DNA of 64,000 bases from Fictibacillus nanhaiensis (GCA_016401345.1 JAEACG010000002.1:744001-808000); one strand, 5' to 3'; numbered from the stretch's first letter, positions 51,987-60,536 are shown. The notes: generated by a model not told the origin, from the letters alone. A program made the numbers and translations.

Positions 51987-52662
51987 AGTCTTAATCGTTG
52001 ATGATGATAATGATATTCGGAATTTGATTTCCGTTTATTTAGAAAATGAAGGAATGTATACACTTCAGTCGGAAAATGCAATAGATGCGTTAGAACAATT
52101 GGAGAAGAAGGATTTTGATCTTATCATATTAGATATTATGATGCCTGAGATGGATGGGATCGAAGCGTGTATGAGAATAAGGCAGGAGAGAAATATGCCG
52201 ATTATTATGCTCTCTGCTAAGTCTGAAGATATGGACAAGATTCAAGGACTGGCTGCTGGTGCAGATGATTACTTATCCAAACCGTTTAATCCTTTAGAAT
52301 TAATGGCACGTGTTAAATCCCAGCTCAGAAGATATCGAAAATACAATCAAGATACAGATTCTAATAGAGAGTTAATTGAGATTGGAGATCTGAAGATTAA
52401 TACGGAAACGCGTCAGGTATGGGTAAGAGAAAAAGATGTTAGACTCACACCAAAAGAGTTCGCCATATTAGAGCTGCTTGCCCGTAATAAAGGTATCGTT
52501 ATGAGCATTGAGAAGATATATGAAGCGGTATGGCAAGAAGATTTCTATAAGTCAGACAGTACTGTCATGGTTCATATAACAAAGATAAGAGAAAAAATTG
52601 AAGAAGATCCGAAGAGACCCATCTATATCAAAACGGTTTGGGGAGTCGGCTATAAAATATGA
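51976..52662 (+). CDS. OmpR-family response regulator
   Basis: A 228-residue regulator: receiver domain with phospho-acceptor aspartate in LIILDIMMPEMDG and conserved Lys in LSKPFNP, then a winged-helix DNA-binding domain (RLTPKEFAILELLARN; VWGVGYKI). GGAGGGG precedes the ATG. It overlaps the kinase gene by 4 bases. It probably binds the TTAAG repeats at 51309 and 53789. Confidence 0.95.
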   Translation: MQSRVLIVDDDNDIRNLISVYLENEGMYTLQSENAIDALEQLEKKDFDLIILDIMMPEMDGIEACMRIRQERNMPIIMLSAKSEDMDKIQGLAAGADDYLSKPFNPLELMARVKSQLRRYRKYNQDTDSNRELIEIGDLKINTETRQVWVREKDVRLTPKEFAILELLARNKGIVMSIEKIYEAVWQEDFYKSDSTVMVHITKIREKIEEDPKRPIYIKTVWGVGYKI

Positions 52663-53741
52663 GAATGAAGCGGATTAAAATATCGTTACTTGTAAAACTC
52701 CTGGTAGCAGTTGCTGTTAGCTTTATTGTGTCAACTGTGGTTATGATTATCATCTCTCAAATTATTTTGCATCTCTATAATCTTCAATATCTTACTATTG
52801 AAGATATTGGTGCAACTACCTATAATTTTATCGTTTTTCTGATTTTTACTTTTGTTATTTTTTCTTTTATTGTTACCTTCTTAGCATTGATACGAAACAA
52901 AATCAGTTATATAAAGCGTATTACAGAAAGTATTAATGAAATCGCCAACGGAAAATTGGGAATGACGATTGAATTGCAGGGAAACGATGAATTAAGCAAG
53001 CTTGCCGAAGATGTTAATAGTATGTCTAAGGAATTATCAAGTAAGTTTGAATATGAAAGACAACTTGAAATAGCGAAAAATGAATTGATTACAAATATAT
53101 CCCATGATCTGCGCTCCCCTTTAACATCCATCATTGGGTATCTAGACTTACTGAGAAAGGGGCATTATTCGAGCCAAGATCAACTAAAAGAATATCATGA
53201 TACGACTTACTCAAAATCAAAGCGACTTGAAGCTCTAATCAATGAGCTTTTTGAATATACTCGTTTATCAAGTCCTGATGTAAAATTAGACATTAATGAT
53301 GTAGACATGACGGGTTTATTAGAACAATTGATCGGGGAATACGTTCCTATCTTTGAAAAGGAAAACCTAACTGTTATAAAGGAGATACCAAAAGAAGAAG
53401 TTCTAACTTCTATGGATATTGAAAAAATGGTACGTGTTTATGACAATCTTTTTATGAATGCCATAAAGTACAGCGCGAAACCTTCTGTTGTTAAAGCTAC
53501 TTTAGACATACAATCCGATTATGCTGAATTTAGGCTGTCCAATCAAACAGAAAGACCAGAAGTACGAGATATTAATCAATTATTTGAGCGTTTTTTAGTA
53601 GGAGACAAAGCCCGAAGCGAGCATGAAGGAACGGGACTTGGACTTGCTATTTCAAAAAGGATTGTAGAATTACATGGAGGTCATATACGTGCGGAGTATA
53701 TGGATGGCTGGCTCACGATTATTATCAAACTTCCAATTTGA
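52659..53741 (+). CDS. Sensor histidine kinase
   Basis: A 360-residue membrane kinase. Two helices are separated by a short external loop, then come a HAMP domain, the HisKA motif NISHDLRSPLTS with the phosphorylated histidine, and HATPase boxes (FMNAIKYS; GTGLGLAISKRI). The very short extracellular part suggests that it senses a membrane signal or a partner protein. It is the last gene of the operon; a perfect palindromic terminator follows. Confidence 0.95.
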   Translation: MRMKRIKISLLVKLLVAVAVSFIVSTVVMIIISQIILHLYNLQYLTIEDIGATTYNFIVFLIFTFVIFSFIVTFLALIRNKISYIKRITESINEIANGKLGMTIELQGNDELSKLAEDVNSMSKELSSKFEYERQLEIAKNELITNISHDLRSPLTSIIGYLDLLRKGHYSSQDQLKEYHDTTYSKSKRLEALINELFEYTRLSSPDVKLDINDVDMTGLLEQLIGEYVPIFEKENLTVIKEIPKEEVLTSMDIEKMVRVYDNLFMNAIKYSAKPSVVKATLDIQSDYAEFRLSNQTERPEVRDINQLFERFLVGDKARSEHEGTGLGLAISKRIVELHGGHIRAEYMDGWLTIIIKLPI

Positions 53742-53743
53742 TC

Positions 53744-53777
53744 AAAGCTTATGAAGCATGCTTCATAAGCTTTTTTA
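53744..53777 (+). terminator. Terminator of the methyltransferase-RR-HK operon
   Basis: AAAGCTTATGAAGC pairs perfectly with GCTTCATAAGCTTT, followed by T. Confidence 0.9.
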
Positions 53778-53788
53778 GTTGGAAAAAG

Positions 53789-53850
53789 TTAAGAATCGTT
53801 AAGAATTTTCCTAAGCTTTTCTTAAGATTTGTTTTACATAATAAATGTAA
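53789..53850 (+). promoter_or_regulatory. TTAAG repeat operator and promoter of the VTT-domain gene
   Basis: TTAAGAAT at 53789 and again at 53799, 10 bp apart, followed by TCCTAAGCTTTTCTTAAGATTTG and a TACATAAT -10-like box. It is collinear with the operator at 51309. Confidence 0.62.
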
Positions 53851-53876
53851 CAGTAAGAAAAGAGGTTGGATGTTAA

Positions 53877-54656
53877 ATGAATTTAAAAACACAACGAGGT
53901 ACGTTATCATATAAAATCGTCAATCCGTATAGGTATGGCTTTATCATGCATTTAGGAATACTGTTCGTTTCCATATACATTCTTTCTCAATCACTAGCTA
54001 CAGTTGAACCATCATATAAGACAATTTTTCTAATCATTGGGTGTAGTGTTATCTTCCTGTTAATAGCATCTTATAGTTTGAAGAGGGACACATTTTTCGA
54101 AAAAATGAAGACGGTCTCGATTGTGTATAGCCTATTAATGGCAGCTATTTTTCTCACATATGGTTTGAGTCGCATGATTGTTACTCTTGATAACAAAGGG
54201 TTAGAGACGATCCTAAACGAGAACCTGGAACTTGCCAAACTAATCTATTTTTCTGTGTGTTATGCTCAACCCATTATATTGCCCGTTCCAGAAATCGTAA
54301 CTGTCGTAGCGGGAAGTGCTGCTCTAGGCCCGTTCACCGCTTTTATCTTAGGATTCATGGGCGCTGTGTTAGGGATTCTTACGATGTTTTATTTATCTCG
54401 AACATTTGGAATGAAAATGGTACAACGTTTAGTAAATGAAAAACAATTAGATCAATATCATCGTTTTGTTAAGAAGAATGAAATGTGGATCATAGTTTTG
54501 TTGTTCATCGTTCCTGTGTTGCCAGATGAAATCATTTGTGTTGGTGCTGGAGTGAGCGGTGTTAAAACAAGACGCTTTATAATGATTGCTGTATTAGCAA
54601 AGCTAGTTACTACATTCTCGTTGGCTTATTCTTTACGAGTCACGGATCTATTTTAA
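53877..54656 (+). CDS. TVP38/TMEM64 (VTT-domain) membrane protein
   Basis: A 259-residue integral membrane protein with about seven helices. The VTT/SNARE-associated core is clear: VPEIVTVVAGSAALGPFTAFILGF..., and later VPVLPDEIICVGAGVSG. DedA/TVP38 proteins are thought to move or scramble lipids or keep membrane potential. AAAGAGGTTGG precedes the ATG. The shared TTAAG operator links it to the upstream two-component system. Confidence 0.88.
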   Translation: MNLKTQRGTLSYKIVNPYRYGFIMHLGILFVSIYILSQSLATVEPSYKTIFLIIGCSVIFLLIASYSLKRDTFFEKMKTVSIVYSLLMAAIFLTYGLSRMIVTLDNKGLETILNENLELAKLIYFSVCYAQPIILPVPEIVTVVAGSAALGPFTAFILGFMGAVLGILTMFYLSRTFGMKMVQRLVNEKQLDQYHRFVKKNEMWIIVLLFIVPVLPDEIICVGAGVSGVKTRRFIMIAVLAKLVTTFSLAYSLRVTDLF

Positions 54657-54704
54657 CTTATGTGTGTATTGCCCGCTCCGCTGAAAGCGCGCTGGATCAA
54701 TTAA

Positions 54705-54739
54705 AGTAATAAAGCTCGCATAGACCGAGCTTTATTACT
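54705..54739. terminator. Bidirectional terminator
   Basis: AGTAATAAAGCTCG pairs perfectly with CGAGCTTTATTACT between convergent genes. Confidence 0.9.
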
Positions 54740-54757
54740 ATTCGTATCAAACTAGAT

Positions 54758-55411
54758 TTAATCTATCACACATACATCCAAAGGAAGAATATCTCCTTTA
54801 ATTCCATAATGGTTAATCCGTAAATATTCTCCCCATACACGCTTTCTTCCTATTTCTGTATCCATCCAATTGTTTCTGTTCACTTCGGTTCCTTTGTAAA
54901 TAGTATTGAATGTAAAAGGAATGTACTCAATTTGATTTGGTAAATGCTTTTTTAAGGTCCTTATTTGTCTGCCAGTAGCATGACTTTTGCAAACCACCAT
55001 TAACGATTGAATCTTCGTAAAGTCAAAAACTTCCTTAGCGCATAATACATTTTCAAGAGAGTTAGTAGATTTTTCTTCAATAAATATATTGTGTGAAGGT
55101 ATTCCTGCACTTATCAAAAAAGAGACGATAACTTTTGCCTCAGAGACTTCACGATCTGTATGGCCGTCCCAAGCAGGATGGGGAATTCCTGTTAAACTTC
55201 TACCTCCTGTAACAATAATGGTTTCTATGTAGTTACGATTATAAGCTTCAATAGCTTTTTCCCAATGCCCACTATGAGTGCCACTAAATATAAAAAGGGC
55301 ATCACATTTTTGGGGTCGTACCTCTTTTTCAAAAGTAATAGCAGTCAATAGCTCAACGTCATTTTTAGTTAAATCTGGAATAATGGGTTCTTTAGGAATA
55401 ATAGGATTCAT
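54758..55411 (-). CDS. YdcF/SanA-like DUF218 protein
   Basis: A 217-residue soluble protein of the YdcF/ElyC family. It has the N-terminal CDALFIFSGTHSGHW and IVTGGRS strands, a central EEKSTNSLENVL, and VVCKSHATGRQIRTLKKHL. Members bind nucleotide-like ligands or act in envelope metabolism. Here there is no membrane helix, so it is cytoplasmic like E. coli YdcF. GGAGGAG precedes the ATG. The reaction is unknown. Confidence 0.85.
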   Translation of the reverse strand: MNPIIPKEPIIPDLTKNDVELLTAITFEKEVRPQKCDALFIFSGTHSGHWEKAIEAYNRNYIETIIVTGGRSLTGIPHPAWDGHTDREVSEAKVIVSFLISAGIPSHNIFIEEKSTNSLENVLCAKEVFDFTKIQSLMVVCKSHATGRQIRTLKKHLPNQIEYIPFTFNTIYKGTEVNRNNWMDTEIGRKRVWGEYLRINHYGIKGDILPLDVCVID

Positions 55412-55594
55412 ACTTGAACTCCTCCAATTAGATTATAATTCTATATTTAACAATATATTACATATGAGGGTTTTTGCAAGATTTTTCTCTTGTTTGTGCA
55501 TGTTTTTGCTATTTTGTGAACGAATGAGTTATGAAATAATATCTTTTGAAGGTCATATAGAGAGGGGAATAAAGGACTATAAAAAAGAGAAATC

Positions 55595-55629
55595 AAAAGG
55601 CCGATTCAAAGAGATGAATCGACCTTTTT
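55595..55629 (-). terminator. Terminator after the second YitT gene
   Basis: On the minus strand, AAAAAGGTCGATTC pairs with GAATCGGCCTTTT with one mismatch. The region between 55441 and this hairpin holds no supported gene. Confidence 0.75.
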
Positions 55630-55653
55630 GTATACTTTTACAAAGAGTGCATC

Positions 55654-56487
55654 CTAAGTTTTAGGAAAAGTAAATCCTTCTCCAAACACATCTCTTACAT
55701 CGTGGACTACAACAAATGCTTTTTCGTCAACACGCTGGATCATCTTCTTTAACAGAAATAGCTCTTGTTTATTGATCACAACGTATAAAATATCTTTAGC
55801 TTCGTTTGAGTAATGACCTCTTGCATTAATAATGGTAACGCCACGATCCATCTCATCGCTTACTTTCTTAGCAATTTCGTCCGTGTTTTCAGAAATGATC
55901 GTAACAGCTTTTCTAGTATCAAAACCATCAATTAAGTAGTCCAAAATCTTTGTGCTAATATAAATGGAAATTCCTGTGTACATCGTATTTTCGATCCCGA
56001 TGACAAATGCGGAACCAATAACGACCAGAATATCAAAAACAAACATAGTCGTACTTACACCCCAGCCGAAATGCTGATTCAGCATTCGCGCAATGATGGT
56101 CGAGCCACCTGTTGTTCCGCCTGAACGCAACACGAGCCCCAACCCGATTCCGATGAATACACCTGCAAAAACAGTGCCAAGCATAATGTCAACAGGGTTA
56201 CCCATACCTTCTGTTAAATGAATAAATAGAGAGGTAAAGAAGATAGCAACCATCGTATACCATGTCACTCGTTTATTTAAGACTTTATAACCTATGGCTA
56301 AAAGGAAACCGTTCATAATAAAGTTTGTAAGACCTGGTGACCAGCCTAATACATAATATAGAGTCATCGAAATACCGGTAACGCCGCCCTCACCTAATTC
56401 GTTTGGGATGGCGAACCAATTTACCCCTAGTGCAAAGAACAGGGATCCTATAATAATTAATGTAATTTCTTTTCCTGTATGGTTCAT
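55654..56487 (-). CDS. YitT/DUF2179-family membrane protein
   Basis: A 277-residue paralogue of the protein at 4537-5409. It has five membrane helices with GLVLRSGGTTGGSTIIAR, then the cytoplasmic DUF2179 domain (GATIINARGHYSN-like, ending DVFGEGFTF). It is divergent from a GntR regulator, with palindromic GAACAA sites between them, so it is probably the regulator's target. The substrate is unknown. Confidence 0.88.
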   Translation of the reverse strand: MNHTGKEITLIIIGSLFFALGVNWFAIPNELGEGGVTGISMTLYYVLGWSPGLTNFIMNGFLLAIGYKVLNKRVTWYTMVAIFFTSLFIHLTEGMGNPVDIMLGTVFAGVFIGIGLGLVLRSGGTTGGSTIIARMLNQHFGWGVSTTMFVFDILVVIGSAFVIGIENTMYTGISIYISTKILDYLIDGFDTRKAVTIISENTDEIAKKVSDEMDRGVTIINARGHYSNEAKDILYVVINKQELFLLKKMIQRVDEKAFVVVHDVRDVFGEGFTFPKT

Positions 56488-56543
56488 ATTATCACTCCGT
56501 TCAACCTGAATACCTAGGATAATATATCATAACGAATTCCTTC

Positions 56544-56585
56544 GAACAAGATTGTTCTACAATTTTGTTCAATTAATTAGAACTA
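56544..56585. promoter_or_regulatory. GAACAA inverted-repeat operators between the YitT and gntR genes
   Basis: GAACAAGATTGTTC (56544-56557) is a perfect inverted repeat. TTGTTC recurs at 56565-56570, and a GAAC follows 14 bases later. They lie between the divergent starts. Confidence 0.5.
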
Positions 56586-56628
56586 TGTTAGAATAAGGCA
56601 AAAGAACGGTTAGGCAGGTAATTTTAAA

Positions 56629-57303
56629 ATGCGTAAAGAAACAGTAGAACAAAGAGTTTATCACTTAATAAAGAACGCAATCTTGAATAGACAAATTGCA
56701 CCAGGTAACCAGTTATTTGAAAGTGCCATTGCTGAGAAGGTCAATGCGAGCAGGACGCCAATTCGAAGTGCAATCATGAAGCTGAAATCAGAAGGGTTAG
56801 TGAATGTTATTCCAAACAAAGGAGCATTCATTGTTCAACCAACGATCGAAGAAATGATTCAAGCGTTTGAGATGAGAAAAACGCTTGAGGAAATGTCGAT
56901 TCAGAAAGGGTTCTCCAATCTTGGCTCGGATGACGTTGAACAACTTAAACAACTTCTTATTGAAATGAGGACCGCTTTTATAGAACGAAAGATCGTTCCG
57001 TATCAAGAGAAAAACAATGCTTTTCATCTAGTCTTAGCAACAGCAAGTGGAAACAGGTATTTAATTGAATTTATGAAGAAAATTTTGAGTCAGATAACAA
57101 TTTATATGGTGCTCTATGATGTCTTTAATGAAGATTCTAGCAATGAAGAACTAGATATCCTTGAACACGAGCGAATGATCCAATACATTGAAAAGGGAGA
57201 AGAAGAAAACTTACGAGCTTTACTTCTGCAGCATCTTGATAACAGTTTAACCAAGCTTCAGCAGGATAAACTAAATTATCAGTCTCTTACAACGTTGTTT
57301 TAA
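56629..57303 (+). CDS. GntR-family regulator (FCD subfamily)
   Basis: A 224-residue regulator with an N-terminal winged helix (residues ~5-70: QRVYHLIKNAILN, ASRTPIRSAIMKLKSEGLV) and a C-terminal helical FCD effector domain (EMRKTLEEMSIQ; NNAFHLVLATASGN; EHERMIQYI). FCD regulators usually sense small organic acids. AGGCAGG precedes the ATG. The divergent YitT gene is its probable target. Confidence 0.92.
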   Translation: MRKETVEQRVYHLIKNAILNRQIAPGNQLFESAIAEKVNASRTPIRSAIMKLKSEGLVNVIPNKGAFIVQPTIEEMIQAFEMRKTLEEMSIQKGFSNLGSDDVEQLKQLLIEMRTAFIERKIVPYQEKNNAFHLVLATASGNRYLIEFMKKILSQITIYMVLYDVFNEDSSNEELDILEHERMIQYIEKGEEENLRALLLQHLDNSLTKLQQDKLNYQSLTTLF

Positions 57304-57356
57304 AGGGGAGCACCTTGTTTTAGAATGACTTGGCCAAAAACAAAAGGAGATTTTGT

Positions 57357-57977
57357 ATGGATCAAACAGAAATAGAGGGGAAAATTATTATCCTAAATGG
57401 TACGCCTCGATCAGGGAAATCGAGCATTGCCTCAGTGATTCAAAATGAATTTGAAGGTGTATGGATGAATATTGGGGTGGACCGTATCATGGATATGACA
57501 CCTGAGAAATTTCAACCAAGCATAGGTTTAAGACCAGGTGGGGAAAGGCCCGATTTGGAACCATTCATACAGAGGATGTATCTTGCTATGTACAAATCAA
57601 TTGTAGCTTTCAGTCGTGAAGGCTTGAATGTCATAGTGGATGTTGGTCATCATGATGGTTATTCTGTAGAGCATAACATTCTTCAGCAAGCTGCACAGAT
57701 TCTTAACGGGACACCAGCATGGTTGATTGGTGTGCGCTGTCCAATTGAAACTGTGATGAAACGACGGATAGAAACCTGGCAAAAAGGCTATACACCTGAA
57801 GGAAAGATACCAAGCCCCATAGAACTCTGGCAGAAACTTGTTCATATTCCTGGTATATATGATTTAGAGGTGGATACTTCCTTATATACTCCAGAAGAAT
57901 GTGCAGCTCAAGTTCATCAAAGGGTTTATGAAGGTTCTCCCCCTATAGCTCTTCAAAAAATACGGAGTGATAATTAA
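57357..57977 (+). CDS. Chloramphenicol phosphotransferase-like P-loop kinase
   Basis: A 206-residue P-loop protein with Walker A GTPRSGKSS near residue 16, a VDRIMDM segment where CPT enzymes have their catalytic aspartate, and a VDVGHHDG and LIGVRCPIE core. It resembles chloramphenicol 3-O-phosphotransferase, but many homologues act on other substrates. ATG 57357 lies 7 bases after AAAAGGAGA. Resistance cannot be inferred from sequence alone. Confidence 0.8.
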   Translation: MDQTEIEGKIIILNGTPRSGKSSIASVIQNEFEGVWMNIGVDRIMDMTPEKFQPSIGLRPGGERPDLEPFIQRMYLAMYKSIVAFSREGLNVIVDVGHHDGYSVEHNILQQAAQILNGTPAWLIGVRCPIETVMKRRIETWQKGYTPEGKIPSPIELWQKLVHIPGIYDLEVDTSLYTPEECAAQVHQRVYEGSPPIALQKIRSDN

Positions 57978-58040
57978 GAACAATTACCTAACAAGCCATT
58001 TTCAATAAAAGTTACTGAAAATCATCATACGAAAATATAG

Positions 58041-58090
58041 AAAAGACTGATCAAAGGGATGTTTAGTAACCTTATGTTTCAGTCTTTTTT
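58041..58090. terminator. Bidirectional terminator
   Basis: AAAAGACTGA pairs with TCAGTCTTTT across a 28-base apical region that can itself pair weakly, between convergent genes. Confidence 0.7.
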
Positions 58091-58111
58091 GGGTTTTCCA
58101 ATTCCTATTAT

Positions 58112-58534
58112 CTAACTTAAGGATTTATCCGAAACGGGTGATGAAAGTCTGATTAACGTAGAAGGTTGTCCAAATGACATGGATTCATCTATGAAACTTT
58201 CCAAGGATTGTACGGAATGGGTAACGATTTTAATCAGATAGTTATACTGTCCAGCTAGGCGGTGACATTCGATCACATCACGGTGATCTTTACAGAAATC
58301 AACAAACTGCTTGCATTTCGTATTGTCGTATAAGATAAAAGCCATGACCGGTTTATTCATTTTTTCAGGATTAATAATTGCCTTATAACCCTCAATAATC
58401 TGCTTATCCTCAAGCTTCTTAACTCGTTCATTAACGGCAGGATTTGAAAGACCAACTTTTTTACCTAATGCCGTAATCGATACTCGAGCATCTTGCTGCA
58501 AATGTAAAAGGATCTCTTTATCAATTTCGTCCAT
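58112..58534 (-). CDS. Lrp/AsnC-family transcriptional regulator
   Basis: A 140-residue regulator: N-terminal helix-turn-helix (DKEILLHLQQDARVSITALGKKVGLSNPAVNERVKKLE) split by a short linker from the C-terminal RAM ligand-binding domain (GYKAIINPEKMNKP; YLIKIVTHSVQSLE). Such proteins respond to amino acids. AGGAG lies 7 bases before the ATG. It stands alone, divergent from the DUF1272 gene. Confidence 0.93.
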   Translation of the reverse strand: MDEIDKEILLHLQQDARVSITALGKKVGLSNPAVNERVKKLEDKQIIEGYKAIINPEKMNKPVMAFILYDNTKCKQFVDFCKDHRDVIECHRLAGQYNYLIKIVTHSVQSLESFIDESMSFGQPSTLIRLSSPVSDKSLS

Positions 58535-58695
58535 ATCTTTCTCCTCGACTTTAAAAATTTAGGAGCATTCATTCTTTTTCCGATGTTTTCAAAGAAATTC
58601 ATAAGAAATAGCGTTAATATTCCATGTTAAAACAGTTCTGGGAAAAATATAATATATGTAAGAGATAATTACAACAAAAAGGGGATAGAAATAAT

Positions 58696-58896
58696 ATGTT
58701 AGAGATGAGAATGCAATGTGAAAAATGTTCTGTAGAGCTTCATGAAAAGTCGGATGCTTACATTTGTGTCCATGAATGTACGTATTGCCCAACATGCACA
58801 ACAGAGATGAATCATATTTGCATGAACTGTAGTGGGGAACTCGTTAGACGTCCAAAAGCGGGGTCACAAACAATAAGTTGTTTATTAAGTAAATGA
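58696..58896 (+). CDS. DUF1272 small zinc-ribbon protein
   Basis: A 66-residue cysteine-rich protein matching DUF1272: CEKCSVEL, then YICVHECTYCPTCTTEMNHIC-like spacing and CMNCSGELVRRP. Eight or nine cysteines probably bind two zinc ions. AAAGGGG precedes the start. Its function is unknown. Confidence 0.9.
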   Translation: MLEMRMQCEKCSVELHEKSDAYICVHECTYCPTCTTEMNHICMNCSGELVRRPKAGSQTISCLLSK

Positions 58897-59013
58897 GGCT
58901 GCTTATATATCACAATCAAGCAAATCTAAAAAATATTTACTAAAATGCGTTTAATAGGTTACGAGTTTGGTAATAATACTAATAACAATAAACTCATTTT
59001 AGGAGGAACTAAA

Positions 59014-59118
59014 ATGCTAATGACGACTGTGAAACTAAGCGAGTATGCAGGGAACAAAGATTTTGATTTGAACGGATACATATCTCAACTAATATCTACA
59101 CCTTCACAAACGAAATAA
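59014..59118 (+). CDS. 34-residue peptide gene with its own ribosome site and terminator
   Basis: ATG 59014 lies 7 bases after a perfect AGGAGG (59001-59006). The 34-codon frame codes for a peptide starting MLMTTVKLSEYAGNK and ending ISTPSQTK, and a terminator follows 8 bases after the stop. The peptide is polar with a short amphipathic middle, and there is no signal peptide or cysteine. It could be a regulator, a small toxin or a signalling peptide. I do not recognise it. Confidence 0.65.
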   Translation: MLMTTVKLSEYAGNKDFDLNGYISQLISTPSQTK

Positions 59119-59124
59119 ACGGAT

Positions 59125-59149
59125 GGCAGCCTATATGGCTGTTTTTTTG
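59125..59149 (+). terminator. Terminator of the 34-residue peptide gene
   Basis: CAGCC pairs with GGCTG around a TATAT loop, with seven T. Confidence 0.75.
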
Positions 59150-59210
59150 TTTTGAAATCATAGCTTAGAAAAATTCTGCAAATTCCATAAAACTGTTAGA
59201 GAGGAATCAT

Positions 59211-59255
59211 ATGAAAACCTTACAACTTTCATTATTCTTAAAAGAAAGATTTTAA
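59211..59255 (+). CDS. 14-residue leader peptide before the PAP2 gene
   Basis: AGAGAGG lies 5 bases before ATG 59211; the peptide MKTLQLSLFLKERF ends at TAA 59253-59255, 13 bases before the next start. The short frame and good ribosome site look like a translational leader, perhaps a ribosome-stalling control of the phosphatase. Homology is not testable by eye. Confidence 0.4.
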   Translation: MKTLQLSLFLKERF

Positions 59256-59268
59256 TATAGGAGGGAAT

Positions 59269-59829
59269 ATGATTTTAGAAATAGATTATAAGTGGTTTAT
59301 GTTTATTAACGAAATCGTTTCAAGTTATCCGCTAATCGACAATTTCATGATTGTCTTTGCGGAATACGTTCAGTATGCATTTGTTTTATTATTGATCATG
59401 CTGTGGTGGAGAAATAAAAAGACAGACAGGATAATCGTATTTCAAGTGTTGGTTGCATTTTCATTATCTTACTCAGTAAATCGACTGATTGAGTTGTTCA
59501 TGTATAGAGAGAGGCCGTTTATCTCACATGACATCATTCAATTGGTAGAGCATACGGCTAACTCTTCTTTTCCTAGTGATCATGCATCATCTGCAATCTC
59601 AATTGCCGTCACTTTAATGTTGGTAACGTTAAGGTATAGGTACGTATGGTTTATGTTTGCTATCTTGATCACGTTTTCAAGAGTTTGGGTAGGTGTTCAT
59701 TATCCATTTGATGTAGTGGCTGGTGCATTGAACGGGATACTAATCGCACTTGCTACCCATTTATTCATTATGAAAATGAAACCAATAGCTGTACTGCTTA
59801 GAAGACCTATCTTTAACTGTAAGATATAA
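59269..59829 (+). CDS. PAP2-family undecaprenyl-diphosphatase, BcrC-like
   Basis: A 186-residue membrane phosphatase with about five helices and all three PAP2 motifs: ELFMYRERPF, FPSDHAS, and SRVWVGVHYPFDV, which carry the catalytic histidines. BcrC-type enzymes recycle undecaprenyl pyrophosphate for cell wall synthesis and give bacitracin tolerance. TAGGAGGG precedes the ATG. A 14-codon leader peptide lies just upstream. Confidence 0.92.
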   Translation: MILEIDYKWFMFINEIVSSYPLIDNFMIVFAEYVQYAFVLLLIMLWWRNKKTDRIIVFQVLVAFSLSYSVNRLIELFMYRERPFISHDIIQLVEHTANSSFPSDHASSAISIAVTLMLVTLRYRYVWFMFAILITFSRVWVGVHYPFDVVAGALNGILIALATHLFIMKMKPIAVLLRRPIFNCKI

Positions 59830-59834
59830 AAAAA

Positions 59835-59871
59835 ATACCAGATGCCAATCTGTCATTTTGACGTCTGGTAT
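59835..59871. terminator. Bidirectional terminator
   Basis: ATACCAGA pairs with TCTGGTAT, with A and T runs outside, between convergent genes. Confidence 0.75.
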
Positions 59872-59906
59872 AAGTTTCAATTCAAACAATCTTAAGAAAC
59901 AATGTT

Positions 59907-60536
59907 TTACAGCTTTGTACCTTTGATAGAGACTGTATGAAAACCCCTAGAATCAGGTCCTCTCACTAAGGAAACATTCTTAAATCCAGTATTCATCATT
60001 AACGGCATCACTTGATTTTCTGAGACTTCCTTCACACTTTCCCAAGTTTCATTATCTTTACCATTAGAAAAAGTAATAACTACCAATCCACCTGGCCTAA
60101 GTACTCTATAAATTTCTGAAATGATGGTATCGACTTCACTCCAAAAATAAATGGTTTGAATACTATATAACTTAGTGAACGTATCGTCACTAAAAGGAAG
60201 GTTGTTGAAATTTGCTTGGACTAGTCTAGCTCTTTTATTATTGATTTCCTTTTGATTTCGTGCCGCAGCCGATCGAATCGCAGTTGAAGACAGATCTAAT
60301 CCTACAATTTCCCGAACACCATATTTTCCTGTGATCATTTGTATCGCATAGCCGGCACCACAACCAAGTTCCAACACTTTGTCTTGTTCTTCAAGTTCCA
60401 ATTGTCCTATTGTCCACTCTGTTTCAGGTTTATGCTGTCTGACCATCTTTTTTACGATATATGTACCAATCAATCCCTTTGGCGTTTCATAATGACGATC
60501 TATATACTCTTTTACCGAATGAAGTAATTTCATCAT
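59907..60536 (-). CDS. Class I SAM-dependent methyltransferase
   Basis: A methyltransferase of about 209 residues: motif I VLELGCGAGYAIQMI, acidic end of strand 2 (VGLDLSS), motif IV QANFNNLPFSDDTFTKLYSIQ and VLRPGGLVVITFS. This is the Methyltransf_11 type acting on small molecules. AAAGGAG lies just before two ATG codons at 60536 and 60533; the longer frame to 60560 has no site. The substrate is unknown. Confidence 0.85.
   Translation of the reverse strand: MMKLLHSVKEYIDRHYETPKGLIGTYIVKKMVRQHKPETEWTIGQLELEEQDKVLELGCGAGYAIQMITGKYGVREIVGLDLSSTAIRSAAARNQKEINNKRARLVQANFNNLPFSDDTFTKLYSIQTIYFWSEVDTIISEIYRVLRPGGLVVITFSNGKDNETWESVKEVSENQVMPLMMNTGFKNVSLVRGPDSRGFHTVSIKGTKL

Noticed and set aside
55278-55664. 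Plus-strand 128-codon frame between the YdcF-like and YitT genes
   Set aside because: It begins inside the opposite-strand DUF218 gene, runs through a terminator hairpin and has no ribosome site.
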